From: an uncultured Eubacterium sp.
Lineage (GTDB): Bacteria; Bacillota; Clostridia; Lachnospirales; Lachnospiraceae
Direction of reading: 5' to 3'
DNA length: 34,555 bases
NCBI GenBank assembly: GCA_910577225.1
Contig: CAJTMV010000042.1
Span: 1-34,555 of the forward strand
Shown: piece after piece, positions 14,266 to 22,059 of the stretch
How the letters are laid out: every line of letters begins with the position of its first letter
How positions within the stretch are numbered: the first letter of the stretch is position 1
Notes under the pieces: generated by a model
Database searches by the model: none
What the model saw: only the letters and a program-made list of their open reading frames with translations
Told to the model about the DNA's origin: nothing
Position numbers and translations under genes: made by a program

Positions 14266-15234
14266 ATGACAGAGCAGTTGATTGATTTTCGCTATATTTT
14301 TGCGGTAATACTTGCATTTGCAGTTACAGCGCTATCAGGACCGCTGATGATTCCGGTTTTACGAAGGCTGAAAGTTGGAAATACAGAACGAAAAGAACTA
14401 CAATCGCATCAGAAAAAGACAGGAACGCCAACGATGGGAGGACTGATGTTTTTGCTGGCGATCATCGTAACGTCGCTGTTTTTCATTCCTGACTATCCAA
14501 AGATTGTGCCGATTTTGTTCGTAACGGTTGCTTTTGGCGTGATCGGATTTTTCGATGATTATTTAAAGGTTGTATTAAAGCGGTCAGACGGACTGCTGGC
14601 ATGGCAGAAGATGTTACTGGAGATTTTGGTGACCGCTGTATTTGCTGTCTGGCTGTATCGCTTTTCGGATATTCCGCTCACCATGCTCGTGCCGTTTTCG
14701 GGAGGCAGGTATGCGGATTTTGGATTTCTTGCGCTGCCAATTATGTTTCTGGCAGTGATCGGCACGGTAAATGGCGCCAATTTTACAGACGGACTGGATG
14801 GTCTGGCATCGAGTGTGACCGTACTGATTGCGACGTTTTTCAGCGTTGTTGCAGTGGGGACAGACAGCGGGATTGAACCGATTACCTGTGCGGTTGTCGG
14901 CGCGCTGCTAGGGTTTTTACTGTTTAATGTCTATCCGGCCAGCGTATTTATGGGGGATACCGGTTCTCTGGCGCTTGGAGGCTTTGTAGCGTCTGCGGCG
15001 TATATGATGCAGATGCCGATGTTTATACTGATTGTCGGACTGATTTACTGGATTGAGATTTTATCAGTCATGATTCAGGTCAGCTATTTTAAAATCACGC
15101 ATGGAAAGCGTATTTTCCGCATGGCGCCGATTCACCATCATTTTGAGCTTGGCGGCTGGTCCGAAACAAGGGTGGTAGCGGTATTTTCAATTATTACAAC
15201 GCTTTTATGCCTGGCCGCGTATATGGGGCTGTAA
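14266..15234 (+). CDS. mraY: Phospho-N-acetylmuramoyl-pentapeptide-transferase
   Basis: A 322-residue integral membrane enzyme with about ten TM helices. It transfers phospho-MurNAc-pentapeptide from UDP to undecaprenyl phosphate, making lipid I. The catalytic Asp pair lies in FFDDYLK (Asp97/Asp98), the NFTDGLDGL motif is near residue 167, and APIHHHFELGGWSE is near residue 285. RBS AGAGGG is about 9 nt before the ATG. murD follows after 26 bases. Length and motifs are normal. Confidence 0.97.
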   Translation: MTEQLIDFRYIFAVILAFAVTALSGPLMIPVLRRLKVGNTERKELQSHQKKTGTPTMGGLMFLLAIIVTSLFFIPDYPKIVPILFVTVAFGVIGFFDDYLKVVLKRSDGLLAWQKMLLEILVTAVFAVWLYRFSDIPLTMLVPFSGGRYADFGFLALPIMFLAVIGTVNGANFTDGLDGLASSVTVLIATFFSVVAVGTDSGIEPITCAVVGALLGFLLFNVYPASVFMGDTGSLALGGFVASAAYMMQMPMFILIVGLIYWIEILSVMIQVSYFKITHGKRIFRMAPIHHHFELGGWSETRVVAVFSIITTLLCLAAYMGL

Positions 15235-15260
15235 AAGCGGGTAAAAGGAGACGATTTACT

Positions 15261-16637
15261 ATGGAATGGAAAGGAAAAAAGGTTCTCGTTGTCGGTACGG
15301 GAGTCAGTGGTATCGCAGCCGCACAGCTGCTCATCCAGACAGGTGCGGATACGATATTATATGACAGCAATGAAAAACTGTGCGCAGAGGATATCCGTGC
15401 AAAATCGGATGGTCTGCAATCGATACAGATGATATTTGGAGAATTAAGTGAAGATATAATAAATACGATAGATATTGCGGTGTTAAGTCCCGGAGTATCA
15501 ACAGAAATTCCTCTGGTCGTGCAGCTGGCACAGCATGGCGTAACGATCTGGGGAGAAGTGGAGCTGGCTTACCGGTGCGCCAAAGGCCGTCTGGCAGCGA
15601 TAACCGGGACAAATGGCAAGACAACGACGACGGCTCTGACCGGAGAGATACTAAAAAGTCATTTTGAAGATGTCAAAGTCGTTGGAAATATCGGGATACC
15701 GTATACATCGATGGCGCCTGCGATGACCGATCAGACCGTAACCGTGGCTGAGATCAGCAGCTTTCAGCTGGAGACAACAGATACCTTTTGTCCGGATGTA
15801 TCAGCCATCTTAAATATTACGCCGGATCATTTGAACAGGCATCATACGATCGAATGTTATACGGCAGTCAAAGAGTCTATTGCAAAAAATCAAAAGCCGG
15901 GGCAGACCTGTGTCCTGAACTATGAAGACCCGCTTTTGCGCGCATTTGGCAAGACGATCGATAATTATTTAAATGTGATTTATTTTAGCAGCAAAAGAGA
16001 GCTGGAGCGCGGTCTGTATCTTAGAGATAAAAGTATTTATCTGGCTGGCGCGGATGGAATACAAAAGATTGCAGATACGTACGAATTAAATCTGCTGGGA
16101 ACGCATAATTATGAAAACGTAATGGCAGCGGCGGCTGTCACGCTCGCGCTTGGCGTTCCATTGGAAAAAATTAGAAAAGTATTGAAAACATTTCAGGCTG
16201 TTGCGCATAGAATAGAATATGTGGATGAAATCGCGGGTGTCCGTTATTATAACGATTCAAAAGCGACCAATCCGGATGCCGCGATTCAGGGGATCCGGGC
16301 AATGGAACGTCCGACTTATCTGATTGGCGGGGGCTACGATAAGCAGTCGGACTATGGTGACTGGATCGATGCGTTTGACGGCAAAGTGGAAAAACTCGTA
16401 TTACTTGGAGATACAAAGGAAAAAATTGCAAAAGAAGCACGGGAAAAAGGATTTACCAATTATGTCATGTGTGAATCTTTAAGAGAAGCTGTGGCATATT
16501 GTTATGATCATGCGAGGCCGGGGGAGGCAGTTTTGCTGTCGCCAGCCTGTGCCAGCTGGGATATGTTTCCGAATTATGAAAAACGTGGAGATTTGTTTAA
16601 AGAAATGGTACGCAGCTACGGTCAGAGAGAGGTTTAA
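15261..16637 (+). CDS. murD: UDP-N-acetylmuramoyl-L-alanine--D-glutamate ligase
   Basis: A 458-residue cytoplasmic Mur ligase that adds D-glutamate to UDP-MurNAc-L-Ala using ATP. Domain 1 begins with a Rossmann-like VLVVGTGVSG; the P-loop GTNGKTTT is at residues 116-123; YNDSKATNPDAA marks the central-to-C-terminal domain border near residue 330; LLSPACASWDMF lies near the C-terminus. The frame extends back to 15207 inside mraY, but ATG 15261 has AAAGGAG upstream and gives the usual N-terminus. murE, murF, murG and murB are not in this cluster. Confidence 0.96.
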   Translation: MEWKGKKVLVVGTGVSGIAAAQLLIQTGADTILYDSNEKLCAEDIRAKSDGLQSIQMIFGELSEDIINTIDIAVLSPGVSTEIPLVVQLAQHGVTIWGEVELAYRCAKGRLAAITGTNGKTTTTALTGEILKSHFEDVKVVGNIGIPYTSMAPAMTDQTVTVAEISSFQLETTDTFCPDVSAILNITPDHLNRHHTIECYTAVKESIAKNQKPGQTCVLNYEDPLLRAFGKTIDNYLNVIYFSSKRELERGLYLRDKSIYLAGADGIQKIADTYELNLLGTHNYENVMAAAAVTLALGVPLEKIRKVLKTFQAVAHRIEYVDEIAGVRYYNDSKATNPDAAIQGIRAMERPTYLIGGGYDKQSDYGDWIDAFDGKVEKLVLLGDTKEKIAKEAREKGFTNYVMCESLREAVAYCYDHARPGEAVLLSPACASWDMFPNYEKRGDLFKEMVRSYGQREV

Positions 16638-16732
16638 AGATGTACAGATGAGGAATCGGACCACGAAACGAAAGATTCCGGTATTCCTGACAAAACCGGA
16701 TTGATGTAGAAGAAAAATCGGGAGTTGTAAGT

Positions 16733-17872
16733 GTGGGCAGACGACGAAACAGGACAAAACAAAAGAAAACAAAATATTGTGATTACAGTCTGTTTTTTCT
16801 GATAATTTTTTTGTTAGGTTTTGGCCTGGTCATGTTGTATAGCGCCAGCGCATATAGTGCAAATAATACGCACAATGATCCGTTCCGCTATTTAAGGCGA
16901 CAGGGAGCGGCTGCAGCGCTCGGCTGTGCGGCGATGCTGGTCATTTCAAGAATAGACTATCATATATGGATTCACTTTGGGAATCTTGCATACATGCTGT
17001 CTTTTGGATTGAGCGCGCTCGTACTCATACCGGGAATCGGGTCTGAAGCGAAAGGATCGTCCAGATGGCTGCAGGTGGGACCCGTGAATTTTCAGCCTTC
17101 GGAGCTGGCGAAGCTGGCAATGATTTTGTTTTTATCCGGACTTGTGTGCAGAATACCCAGGCAGATAGGAAAATTTTCAAATCTGATCAAAGTTATGATG
17201 ATGATTTTACCGATTTTTGTCATAGTAGCCTATGAAAATCTTAGTACTGGTATTATAATTATGGGTATTGCCATTGTCATTACATTTGTTGCCAGTCCAA
17301 AGATTGCCCAGTTTGTTGCGATGGTTTCCGTGGGTCTGGTCGGAGGCGGCGTCACGTTTATTATGGCGAAAGGGTATCGTATGAAGCGTATCGACGCCTG
17401 GCTGCATCCGGAAGAGTATCCAAGCGAAACGGCGTTTCAGACGATACAGGGACTGTATGCGATCGGTTCAGGAGGACTGTTTGGCAAAGGACTCGGGCAG
17501 AGCATGCAGAAACTGGGTTTTGTACCGGAGGCCCAGAATGACATGATATTTTCCATTATCTGTGAAGAGCTTGGGTTATTTGGAGCGATTTGTCTGATCC
17601 TGCTGTTTTTGCTGATGATCTGGCGTCTGATGGTAATTGCAAATAACGCGGCGGATTTGTATGGAGCGCTGATTGTATCTGGCATTATGGCGCATGTTGC
17701 GATTCAGGTTATTTTGAACATTGCCGTGGTAACGAATACGATTCCCAATACCGGTATTACGCTGCCGTTTATCAGTTACGGCGGAACATCGACGAGTTTT
17801 CTGCTGGCAGAAATGGGGCTGGCGCTTAGCGTATCAAGGGGAATCCGTCTGGAAGGTAGCAGTCATGATTAG
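16733..17872 (+). CDS. ftsW: SEDS-family peptidoglycan polymerase FtsW
   Basis: A 379-residue polytopic membrane protein of the SEDS family with about ten TM helices. SEDS proteins polymerise lipid II into glycan strands together with a class B PBP. Recognisable blocks include SSRWLQVGPVNFQPSELAKL (around 110-130), PEAQNDMIFSIICEELG (around 263-280) and the C-terminal NTGITLPFISYGGTS (around 341-356). The start is GTG 16733, with GGGAG 8 nt upstream and a basic cytoplasmic N-terminus. In B. subtilis this position is held by spoVE, so a sporulation role is possible. The end overlaps divIB by 8 bases. Confidence 0.94.
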   Translation: MGRRRNRTKQKKTKYCDYSLFFLIIFLLGFGLVMLYSASAYSANNTHNDPFRYLRRQGAAAALGCAAMLVISRIDYHIWIHFGNLAYMLSFGLSALVLIPGIGSEAKGSSRWLQVGPVNFQPSELAKLAMILFLSGLVCRIPRQIGKFSNLIKVMMMILPIFVIVAYENLSTGIIIMGIAIVITFVASPKIAQFVAMVSVGLVGGGVTFIMAKGYRMKRIDAWLHPEEYPSETAFQTIQGLYAIGSGGLFGKGLGQSMQKLGFVPEAQNDMIFSIICEELGLFGAICLILLFLLMIWRLMVIANNAADLYGALIVSGIMAHVAIQVILNIAVVTNTIPNTGITLPFISYGGTSTSFLLAEMGLALSVSRGIRLEGSSHD

Positions 17873-18605
17873 ACAAAATCGAAAGAAGCGGGCAAGGAGA
17901 AAAAAAGTACTGATTTTCGTACTGATGTTTCTGCTTCTTGCCGCAATACTGGTTCTGGTCAGTATTACAGCATTTAAATTAAAAAAGGTTCAGGTGAGCG
18001 GAAATGAACTGTATTCCGACCAGCAGATCAAAGACAGCGTGTTAAACGATGAATATTCCTGGAATTCGCTGTATGTGGTGTTTAAGTACCGGCTGTTTCA
18101 AACGAAAAAGATTCCGTTTATTGACGAGATGGAGATCGAACTGGTTTCGCCAGATACGATTCGCATCCGGGTGTATGAAAAGGCAATGATTGGTTATATT
18201 GCGGTAAATAACCAGAATGTATATTTCGATAAAGACGGATTTGTCGTCGAGATTTCTAAAAGGCAGATCAAACATGTGCCGAAAGTGGACGGCATTGAAT
18301 GCAGAAAAGTGGTTGTTTACGAAAAACTGAATCTGGATGATGAAAAGGCGCTTTCGATGCTGCTGACGTTTTCGCAGCAGCTGACAAAATATGAACTGGT
18401 ACCGAAAACGATTGCTTTTCACGATAACGGCAGTCTTTCCGCAGATTTTGGAAAAATCAGGGCAGAGATTGGAGATTCGGATTATCTGGTTGAAAAAGTG
18501 ATGCGGCTGGATGCAGTGATCCCGCAGCTGAAAGGGAAAAAGGGAACGCTTCATCTGGAAAACTGGACGCCTCTGGCAACAGATATCATTTTTGAACCGG
18601 GTTAG
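17865..18605 (+). CDS. ftsQ: Cell division protein FtsQ/DivIB
   Basis: A 246-residue bitopic protein: basic cytoplasmic tail, TM helix (about 14-36), then a POTRA-type domain starting KKVQVSGNELYSDQQI (about 40-108) and a beta domain to about 240. FtsQ/DivIB holds FtsL and DivIC together at the septum. The TM helix and POTRA order match the family, and the place between ftsW and ftsZ supports it. ATG 17865 overlaps the ftsW stop, which suggests translational coupling. Length is usual for Firmicutes. Confidence 0.92.
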   Translation: MIRQNRKKRARRKKVLIFVLMFLLLAAILVLVSITAFKLKKVQVSGNELYSDQQIKDSVLNDEYSWNSLYVVFKYRLFQTKKIPFIDEMEIELVSPDTIRIRVYEKAMIGYIAVNNQNVYFDKDGFVVEISKRQIKHVPKVDGIECRKVVVYEKLNLDDEKALSMLLTFSQQLTKYELVPKTIAFHDNGSLSADFGKIRAEIGDSDYLVEKVMRLDAVIPQLKGKKGTLHLENWTPLATDIIFEPG

Positions 18606-18653
18606 AGGAGAAGACATGGAATTAATTATTTTTCATATTTTTTCAAAAATTGG

Positions 18654-18687
18654 TTGATTTCATGCGAAAAAAATAATATTATATAAT
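18654..18687 (+). promoter_or_regulatory. Promoter of ftsZ
   Basis: TTGATT (18654-18659), a 17-bp spacer and TATTAT (18677-18682), with an overlapping TATAAT at 18682-18687. The 151-bp AT-rich gap after divIB suggests that ftsZ can be transcribed on its own. Confidence 0.6.
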
Positions 18688-18756
18688 GCAGAGAGTTATA
18701 TTTTGTGTTCAGGCAATGCTGGCACAGGATCATATATCATTAAGGAGGTATTACCT

Positions 18757-19992
18757 TTGCTTGAAATTACAACAACAGAAGCAGATTCCAGTGCGAAGAT
18801 CATTGTTATCGGAGTCGGGGGAGCAGGTAACAATGCAGTAAATAGAATGATTGATGAAAATATCGGCGGCGTAGAGTTCGTTGGTGTAAATACAGATAAA
18901 CAGGCATTAATGCTTTGCAAGGCGCCTACACTGATTCAGATTGGCGAAAAGCTGACAAAAGGACTTGGAGCAGGAGCGGATCCCGAGGTAGGCATGAAAG
19001 CGGCTGAGGAAAGCGCAGAAGAGCTGTCATCTGTCGTGGAAGGGGCGGATATGATCTTTGTGACCTGCGGCATGGGCGGCGGAACCGGAACGGGTGCTGC
19101 GCCGGTCGTAGCAAAGATTGCAAAGGATAAGGGGATACTGACGGTTGGAGTCGTTACCAAGCCGTTTACATTTGAAGCCAAGGCACGGATGGTCAATGCG
19201 ATTTCGGGTATCGAACGTTTAAAAGAAGGCGTGGATACGCTGATTGTTATCCCAAATGACAAGCTGTTAGAGATCGTAGACCGCAGAACAACGATGCCGG
19301 ATGCTTTGAAAAAAGCAGATGAAGTCTTACAGCAGGGTGTGCAGGGTATTACAGATCTGATTAATCTGCCGGCTCTGATTAATCTGGATTTTGCCGACGT
19401 ACAGACCGTTATGAAGGACAAGGGTCTGGCTCATATCGGAATCGGTATGGCAAAAGGCGACGAAAAAGCGATCGAAGCGGTCAAGCTGGCAGTTTCGTCT
19501 CCATTGCTGGATACGGATATCTGCGGGGCAACGCATGTGATCATTAATATATCGGGCGCCATTTCGCTTCTGGATGCAAATGATGCGGTAGGGTATGTAC
19601 GCGATCTCGTAGGAGAGAATGCGAACATTATCTTTGGCGCGAAGTACGATGAATCCAGATCCGATGAGGCTACGATTACAGTCATTGCCACGGGTATCGA
19701 AGATGTAGAGGATAAGCCAAAGCCATCTCTGATGCCTGGTATGTCAGGATTAAAGTATGGAAACGCCGGAATGAACAGCCGGCCTGCCGCAACGCCGTTT
19801 CCGGGCCGGACCAGCGCGCCTTCACAGGCCGGACATGTTCCCACAGGCGGATTTTCCGGTATGAATACATCCGGCGCCGGTACGATGCCGCAGCAGAACG
19901 TATATGGGATTCAGAAACCAAAGAAGCCGGAAAGTACGGTTCCGGTCAAGGATATTAAGATTCCGGGTTTCCTGCAGAATCCCAAAAAGTAA
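18757..19992 (+). CDS. ftsZ: Cell division GTPase FtsZ
   Basis: A 411-residue tubulin-like GTPase that forms the Z ring. The nucleotide-binding signature GGGTGTG is at residues 107-113 and the synergy (T7) loop appears as NLDFADV near 210. A Gly/Pro/Met-rich linker (about 325-390) leads to the C-terminal peptide VKDIKIPGFLQ, which docks partners such as FtsA or SepF. Start: TTG 18757 has AAGGAGG at 18742-18748 and yields the typical N-terminus MLEITTTEAD. The frame stays open back to 18703, but those codons include the ribosome binding site. ftsA is absent from this cluster. Confidence 0.97.
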   Translation: MLEITTTEADSSAKIIVIGVGGAGNNAVNRMIDENIGGVEFVGVNTDKQALMLCKAPTLIQIGEKLTKGLGAGADPEVGMKAAEESAEELSSVVEGADMIFVTCGMGGGTGTGAAPVVAKIAKDKGILTVGVVTKPFTFEAKARMVNAISGIERLKEGVDTLIVIPNDKLLEIVDRRTTMPDALKKADEVLQQGVQGITDLINLPALINLDFADVQTVMKDKGLAHIGIGMAKGDEKAIEAVKLAVSSPLLDTDICGATHVIINISGAISLLDANDAVGYVRDLVGENANIIFGAKYDESRSDEATITVIATGIEDVEDKPKPSLMPGMSGLKYGNAGMNSRPAATPFPGRTSAPSQAGHVPTGGFSGMNTSGAGTMPQQNVYGIQKPKKPESTVPVKDIKIPGFLQNPKK

Positions 19993-20156
19993 AATGATAC
20001 ATAATACTTGTATAAGGTTTATGAGCAATGGATATCATATTTATTACAAAAGCCAAGACTGCCTGGAGAAGGGAAGTGAATTCCTGTATCTGAGCAGTTT
20101 TTGCAATTATTAAATCTGTTTTTTATTTACAACCATAAGAATGACACACGCAGAAT

Positions 20157-20184
20157 ACAGGCCCGTTTTTCCGGCCTGTTTTTT
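20157..20184 (+). terminator. Terminator between ftsZ and spoIIGA
   Basis: ACAGGCC (20157-20163) pairs with GGCCTGT (20173-20179) and six Ts follow. Confidence 0.85.
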
Positions 20185-20278
20185 GTCTGCTTTTTCATCG
20201 TATGTGCCGGAAATACCCCGATGCCGCAGCCGCAATCTGTTTGGTTTTCATATTTTTATTTTTGTATAAGACTGAAAG

Positions 20279-20312
20279 TTTGACAATTTTCTGACTTCGG
20301 ATGGAATAAAAT
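20279..20312 (+). promoter_or_regulatory. Candidate Spo0A-dependent spoIIG-type promoter
   Basis: A perfect -35 TTGACA (20279-20284) and TAAAAT (20307-20312) are 22 bp apart. The B. subtilis spoIIG promoter has the same unusual 22-bp spacing and needs Spo0A~P. On the opposite strand TGTCAAA overlaps the -35, one base from the 0A box TGTCGAA. Transcription would begin close to 20319. Confidence 0.5.
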
Positions 20313-20319
20313 AATACAG

Positions 20320-21138
20320 GTGGAGGTGAGTGCAATCTATGAAGTATACATAGACGTACTGGCAGTTAACAATTTTATCGTAGACCTTGCGGCACTGCTG
20401 GCAGTCAATATTTTTAGAAAGAAAAGCGTGCATGCACACCGGATACTGGCAGGCGCGTTACTTGGTACGTGTGAAAGCTGTCTGGCGTTTGTCTTGTTTT
20501 CCCATCCGCCGGCTTACCTGATGATCGTACACTTTTTATGTAATCCGACAGTTATATACTTTACATTTTGTGAAAAATCAAAACAGGATTTTTTTTCTGA
20601 CATATGTATTGGATATTTTGCTTTTCTGATCATTGGCGGAGCGGTGCAATGGCTGTATGACGACGGAGCCGGACTGGTTACGTATGAGATGGCCGTAGGC
20701 GCGGCGCTGCTGCTGCCGGCTATGTTTGTATTGTGGCTGGGAAGACAGCTGAAATGTCGCATGCGGTATCTGGATGCGAAGATTTGTCAGAGCGGAAAGT
20801 ACGTATGCCTGCAGGCGCTGTCTGACAGCGGAAATCTGCTGACCGACCCTTATACAGGAAGACCGGTCAGTATGATCGACCGTCATGTATATGAGAAAGC
20901 ATACGGAACGCCGCAGGCAGTGCGCCTGATTCCGTACGAGTCGCTGGGGCGCCGGCATGGACTGCTGGAGGCGGTAACGATCGAGAAGCTAAGCTATGTG
21001 TATGAAAAAAACGTCAGGGAGATTCCGCAGGCAGTACTCGGACTGGCAGATCATGCATTGTTTGAACATAAACCATATCAGATGATCATCAATCCACAGG
21101 AAAATGAAACAGGAGGCAGATATGAACAGGTCGGATAG
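20320..21138 (+). CDS. spoIIGA: Sporulation sigma-E factor-processing peptidase SpoIIGA
   Basis: A membrane aspartic protease that cleaves the pro-sequence from pro-sigma-E after the polar septum forms. The N-terminal half has about five hydrophobic helices (about 8-140). The cytoplasmic half carries the catalytic signature ALSDSGNLLTDPYTGRPV with Asp169-Ser-Gly-Asn (numbering from 20320). sigE overlaps its end, as expected. The start is uncertain. A perfect GGAGGTGA at 20323-20330 points to a start near 20335-20340, but the in-frame codon there is ATC (20335), and the ATG at 20339 is out of frame and stops after four codons. GTG at 20320 or 20326 overlaps the ribosome binding site. Homologues would be expected to begin at about M-Y-E-V-Y, matching 20335. 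Confidence 0.9.
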   Translation: MEVSAIYEVYIDVLAVNNFIVDLAALLAVNIFRKKSVHAHRILAGALLGTCESCLAFVLFSHPPAYLMIVHFLCNPTVIYFTFCEKSKQDFFSDICIGYFAFLIIGGAVQWLYDDGAGLVTYEMAVGAALLLPAMFVLWLGRQLKCRMRYLDAKICQSGKYVCLQALSDSGNLLTDPYTGRPVSMIDRHVYEKAYGTPQAVRLIPYESLGRRHGLLEAVTIEKLSYVYEKNVREIPQAVLGLADHALFEHKPYQMIINPQENETGGRYEQVG

Positions 21139-21862
21139 TCTTGTACAAAGGATGATCGGGACATTTTACTATCTACTAAAGCTGAAAGAACCGGAGCAGG
21201 AGGTATGGTATATTGGAGGTGCGGATGTACTTCCGTCGCCGCTGGAGCCGGAACAGGAAAATGCATGCATAGAAAAGCTCTCCGGTCAGGGCAGGGAAAC
21301 CGAAGAGGCCAAAAGTCTTTTGATCGAACACAACCTGCGCCTGGTTGTGTACATAGCAAAAAAGTTCGACAATACCGGCGTCGGAGTGGAAGATCTGATT
21401 TCGATAGGAACGATCGGACTGATCAAGGCGATCAATACATTTAATCCGTCAAAAAACATCAAGCTGGCCACGTATGCTTCCCGCTGTATCGAAAATGAGA
21501 TTTTAATGCATCTGCGCAGAACGAGTAAGACCAGGCTGGAAGTATCGATCGATGAACCGCTAAACGTGGACTGGGACGGCAATGAACTGCTGCTTTCCGA
21601 TATCCTTGGCACCGACGACGATATTATTTCCAAGGATATGGAGTCAGAGGTAGAAAAAAAGCTGCTGCGCAATGCCGTAGACCGGCTGACCGGAAGAGAA
21701 AAAATGATCGTAGAGCTGCGGTTTGGGTATAATACACCGGAAGGAAACGAGATGACGCAAAAAGAAGTGGCAGATCTGCTGGGCATATCACAGTCGTATA
21801 TTTCCAGACTGGAAAAGAAAATTATGAAGCGGCTGCGTAAAGAGATCGTGCGGTTTGAGTGA
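21122..21862 (+). CDS. sigE: RNA polymerase sporulation sigma factor SigE (pro-form)
   Basis: A 246-residue sigma-70 family factor for early mother-cell transcription. The N-terminal ~30 residues are a hydrophobic/charged pro-sequence ending near VWYIGGADVLPSPL, which matches the pro-sigma-E cleavage area. Region 2 spans about 60-130 (NLRLVVYIAKKF ... YASRCIENEILMHLR) and region 4 about 185-240, with the helix-turn-helix KEVADLLGISQSYISRLEKK. ATG 21122 has AGGAGG 5 nt upstream; an ATG at 21104 is in frame but less well placed. It overlaps spoIIGA by 17 bases, so protease and substrate are translationally linked. sigG, often next in this operon, is absent. Confidence 0.95.
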   Translation: MNRSDSLVQRMIGTFYYLLKLKEPEQEVWYIGGADVLPSPLEPEQENACIEKLSGQGRETEEAKSLLIEHNLRLVVYIAKKFDNTGVGVEDLISIGTIGLIKAINTFNPSKNIKLATYASRCIENEILMHLRRTSKTRLEVSIDEPLNVDWDGNELLLSDILGTDDDIISKDMESEVEKKLLRNAVDRLTGREKMIVELRFGYNTPEGNEMTQKEVADLLGISQSYISRLEKKIMKRLRKEIVRFE

Positions 21863-21880
21863 AAAGGAATAGTAACGTTG

Positions 21881-21918
21881 ATCAGTCGTTTTGCAACAGC
21901 CAGAACGGCTGATTTTTT
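21881..21918 (+). terminator. Terminator after sigE
   Basis: ATCAGTCGTT (21881-21890) pairs with AACGGCTGAT (21904-21913) with one G-U pair, followed by six Ts. Confidence 0.9.
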
Positions 21919-21942
21919 GCTGTAACAGCGTACTGCAATCGT

Positions 21943-22002
21943 ACTATAGTTGAAGTCTATAATTCAAATTGTCATTGACATATTATGGATACCAACTATA
22001 AT
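21943..22002 (+). promoter_or_regulatory. Consensus promoter with flanking inverted repeat, before the MBL gene
   Basis: A perfect TTGACA (21975-21980), a 16-bp spacer and a perfect TATAAT (21997-22002). ACTATAGTTG (21943-21952) is repeated in inverted form as CAACTATAAT (21993-22002), so one arm covers the -10. This may be an operator pair. Confidence 0.7.
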
Positions 22003-22059
22003 AGAATTAAAGGATACAAAAAACGGGGTTTTGATACGACAGAAAGGGGAGATGGTAGT

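Larger units (their letters stand above)
19993..20319. other. Gene-free stretch between ftsZ and spoIIGA
   Basis: It holds the terminator at 20157-20184 and the spoIIGA promoter region at 20279-20312. A 30-codon frame (ATG at about 20020 to 20113) has no ribosome binding site and no recognisable sequence, so I do not call it. Confidence 0.6.

Noticed and set aside
20020..20113. 30-codon frame after ftsZ
   Set aside because: No ribosome binding site and no known pattern.
21985..22059. Start of the MBL gene at ATG 21985
   Set aside because: It lies between the -35 and -10 boxes; ATG 22060 has AAAGGGGAG.
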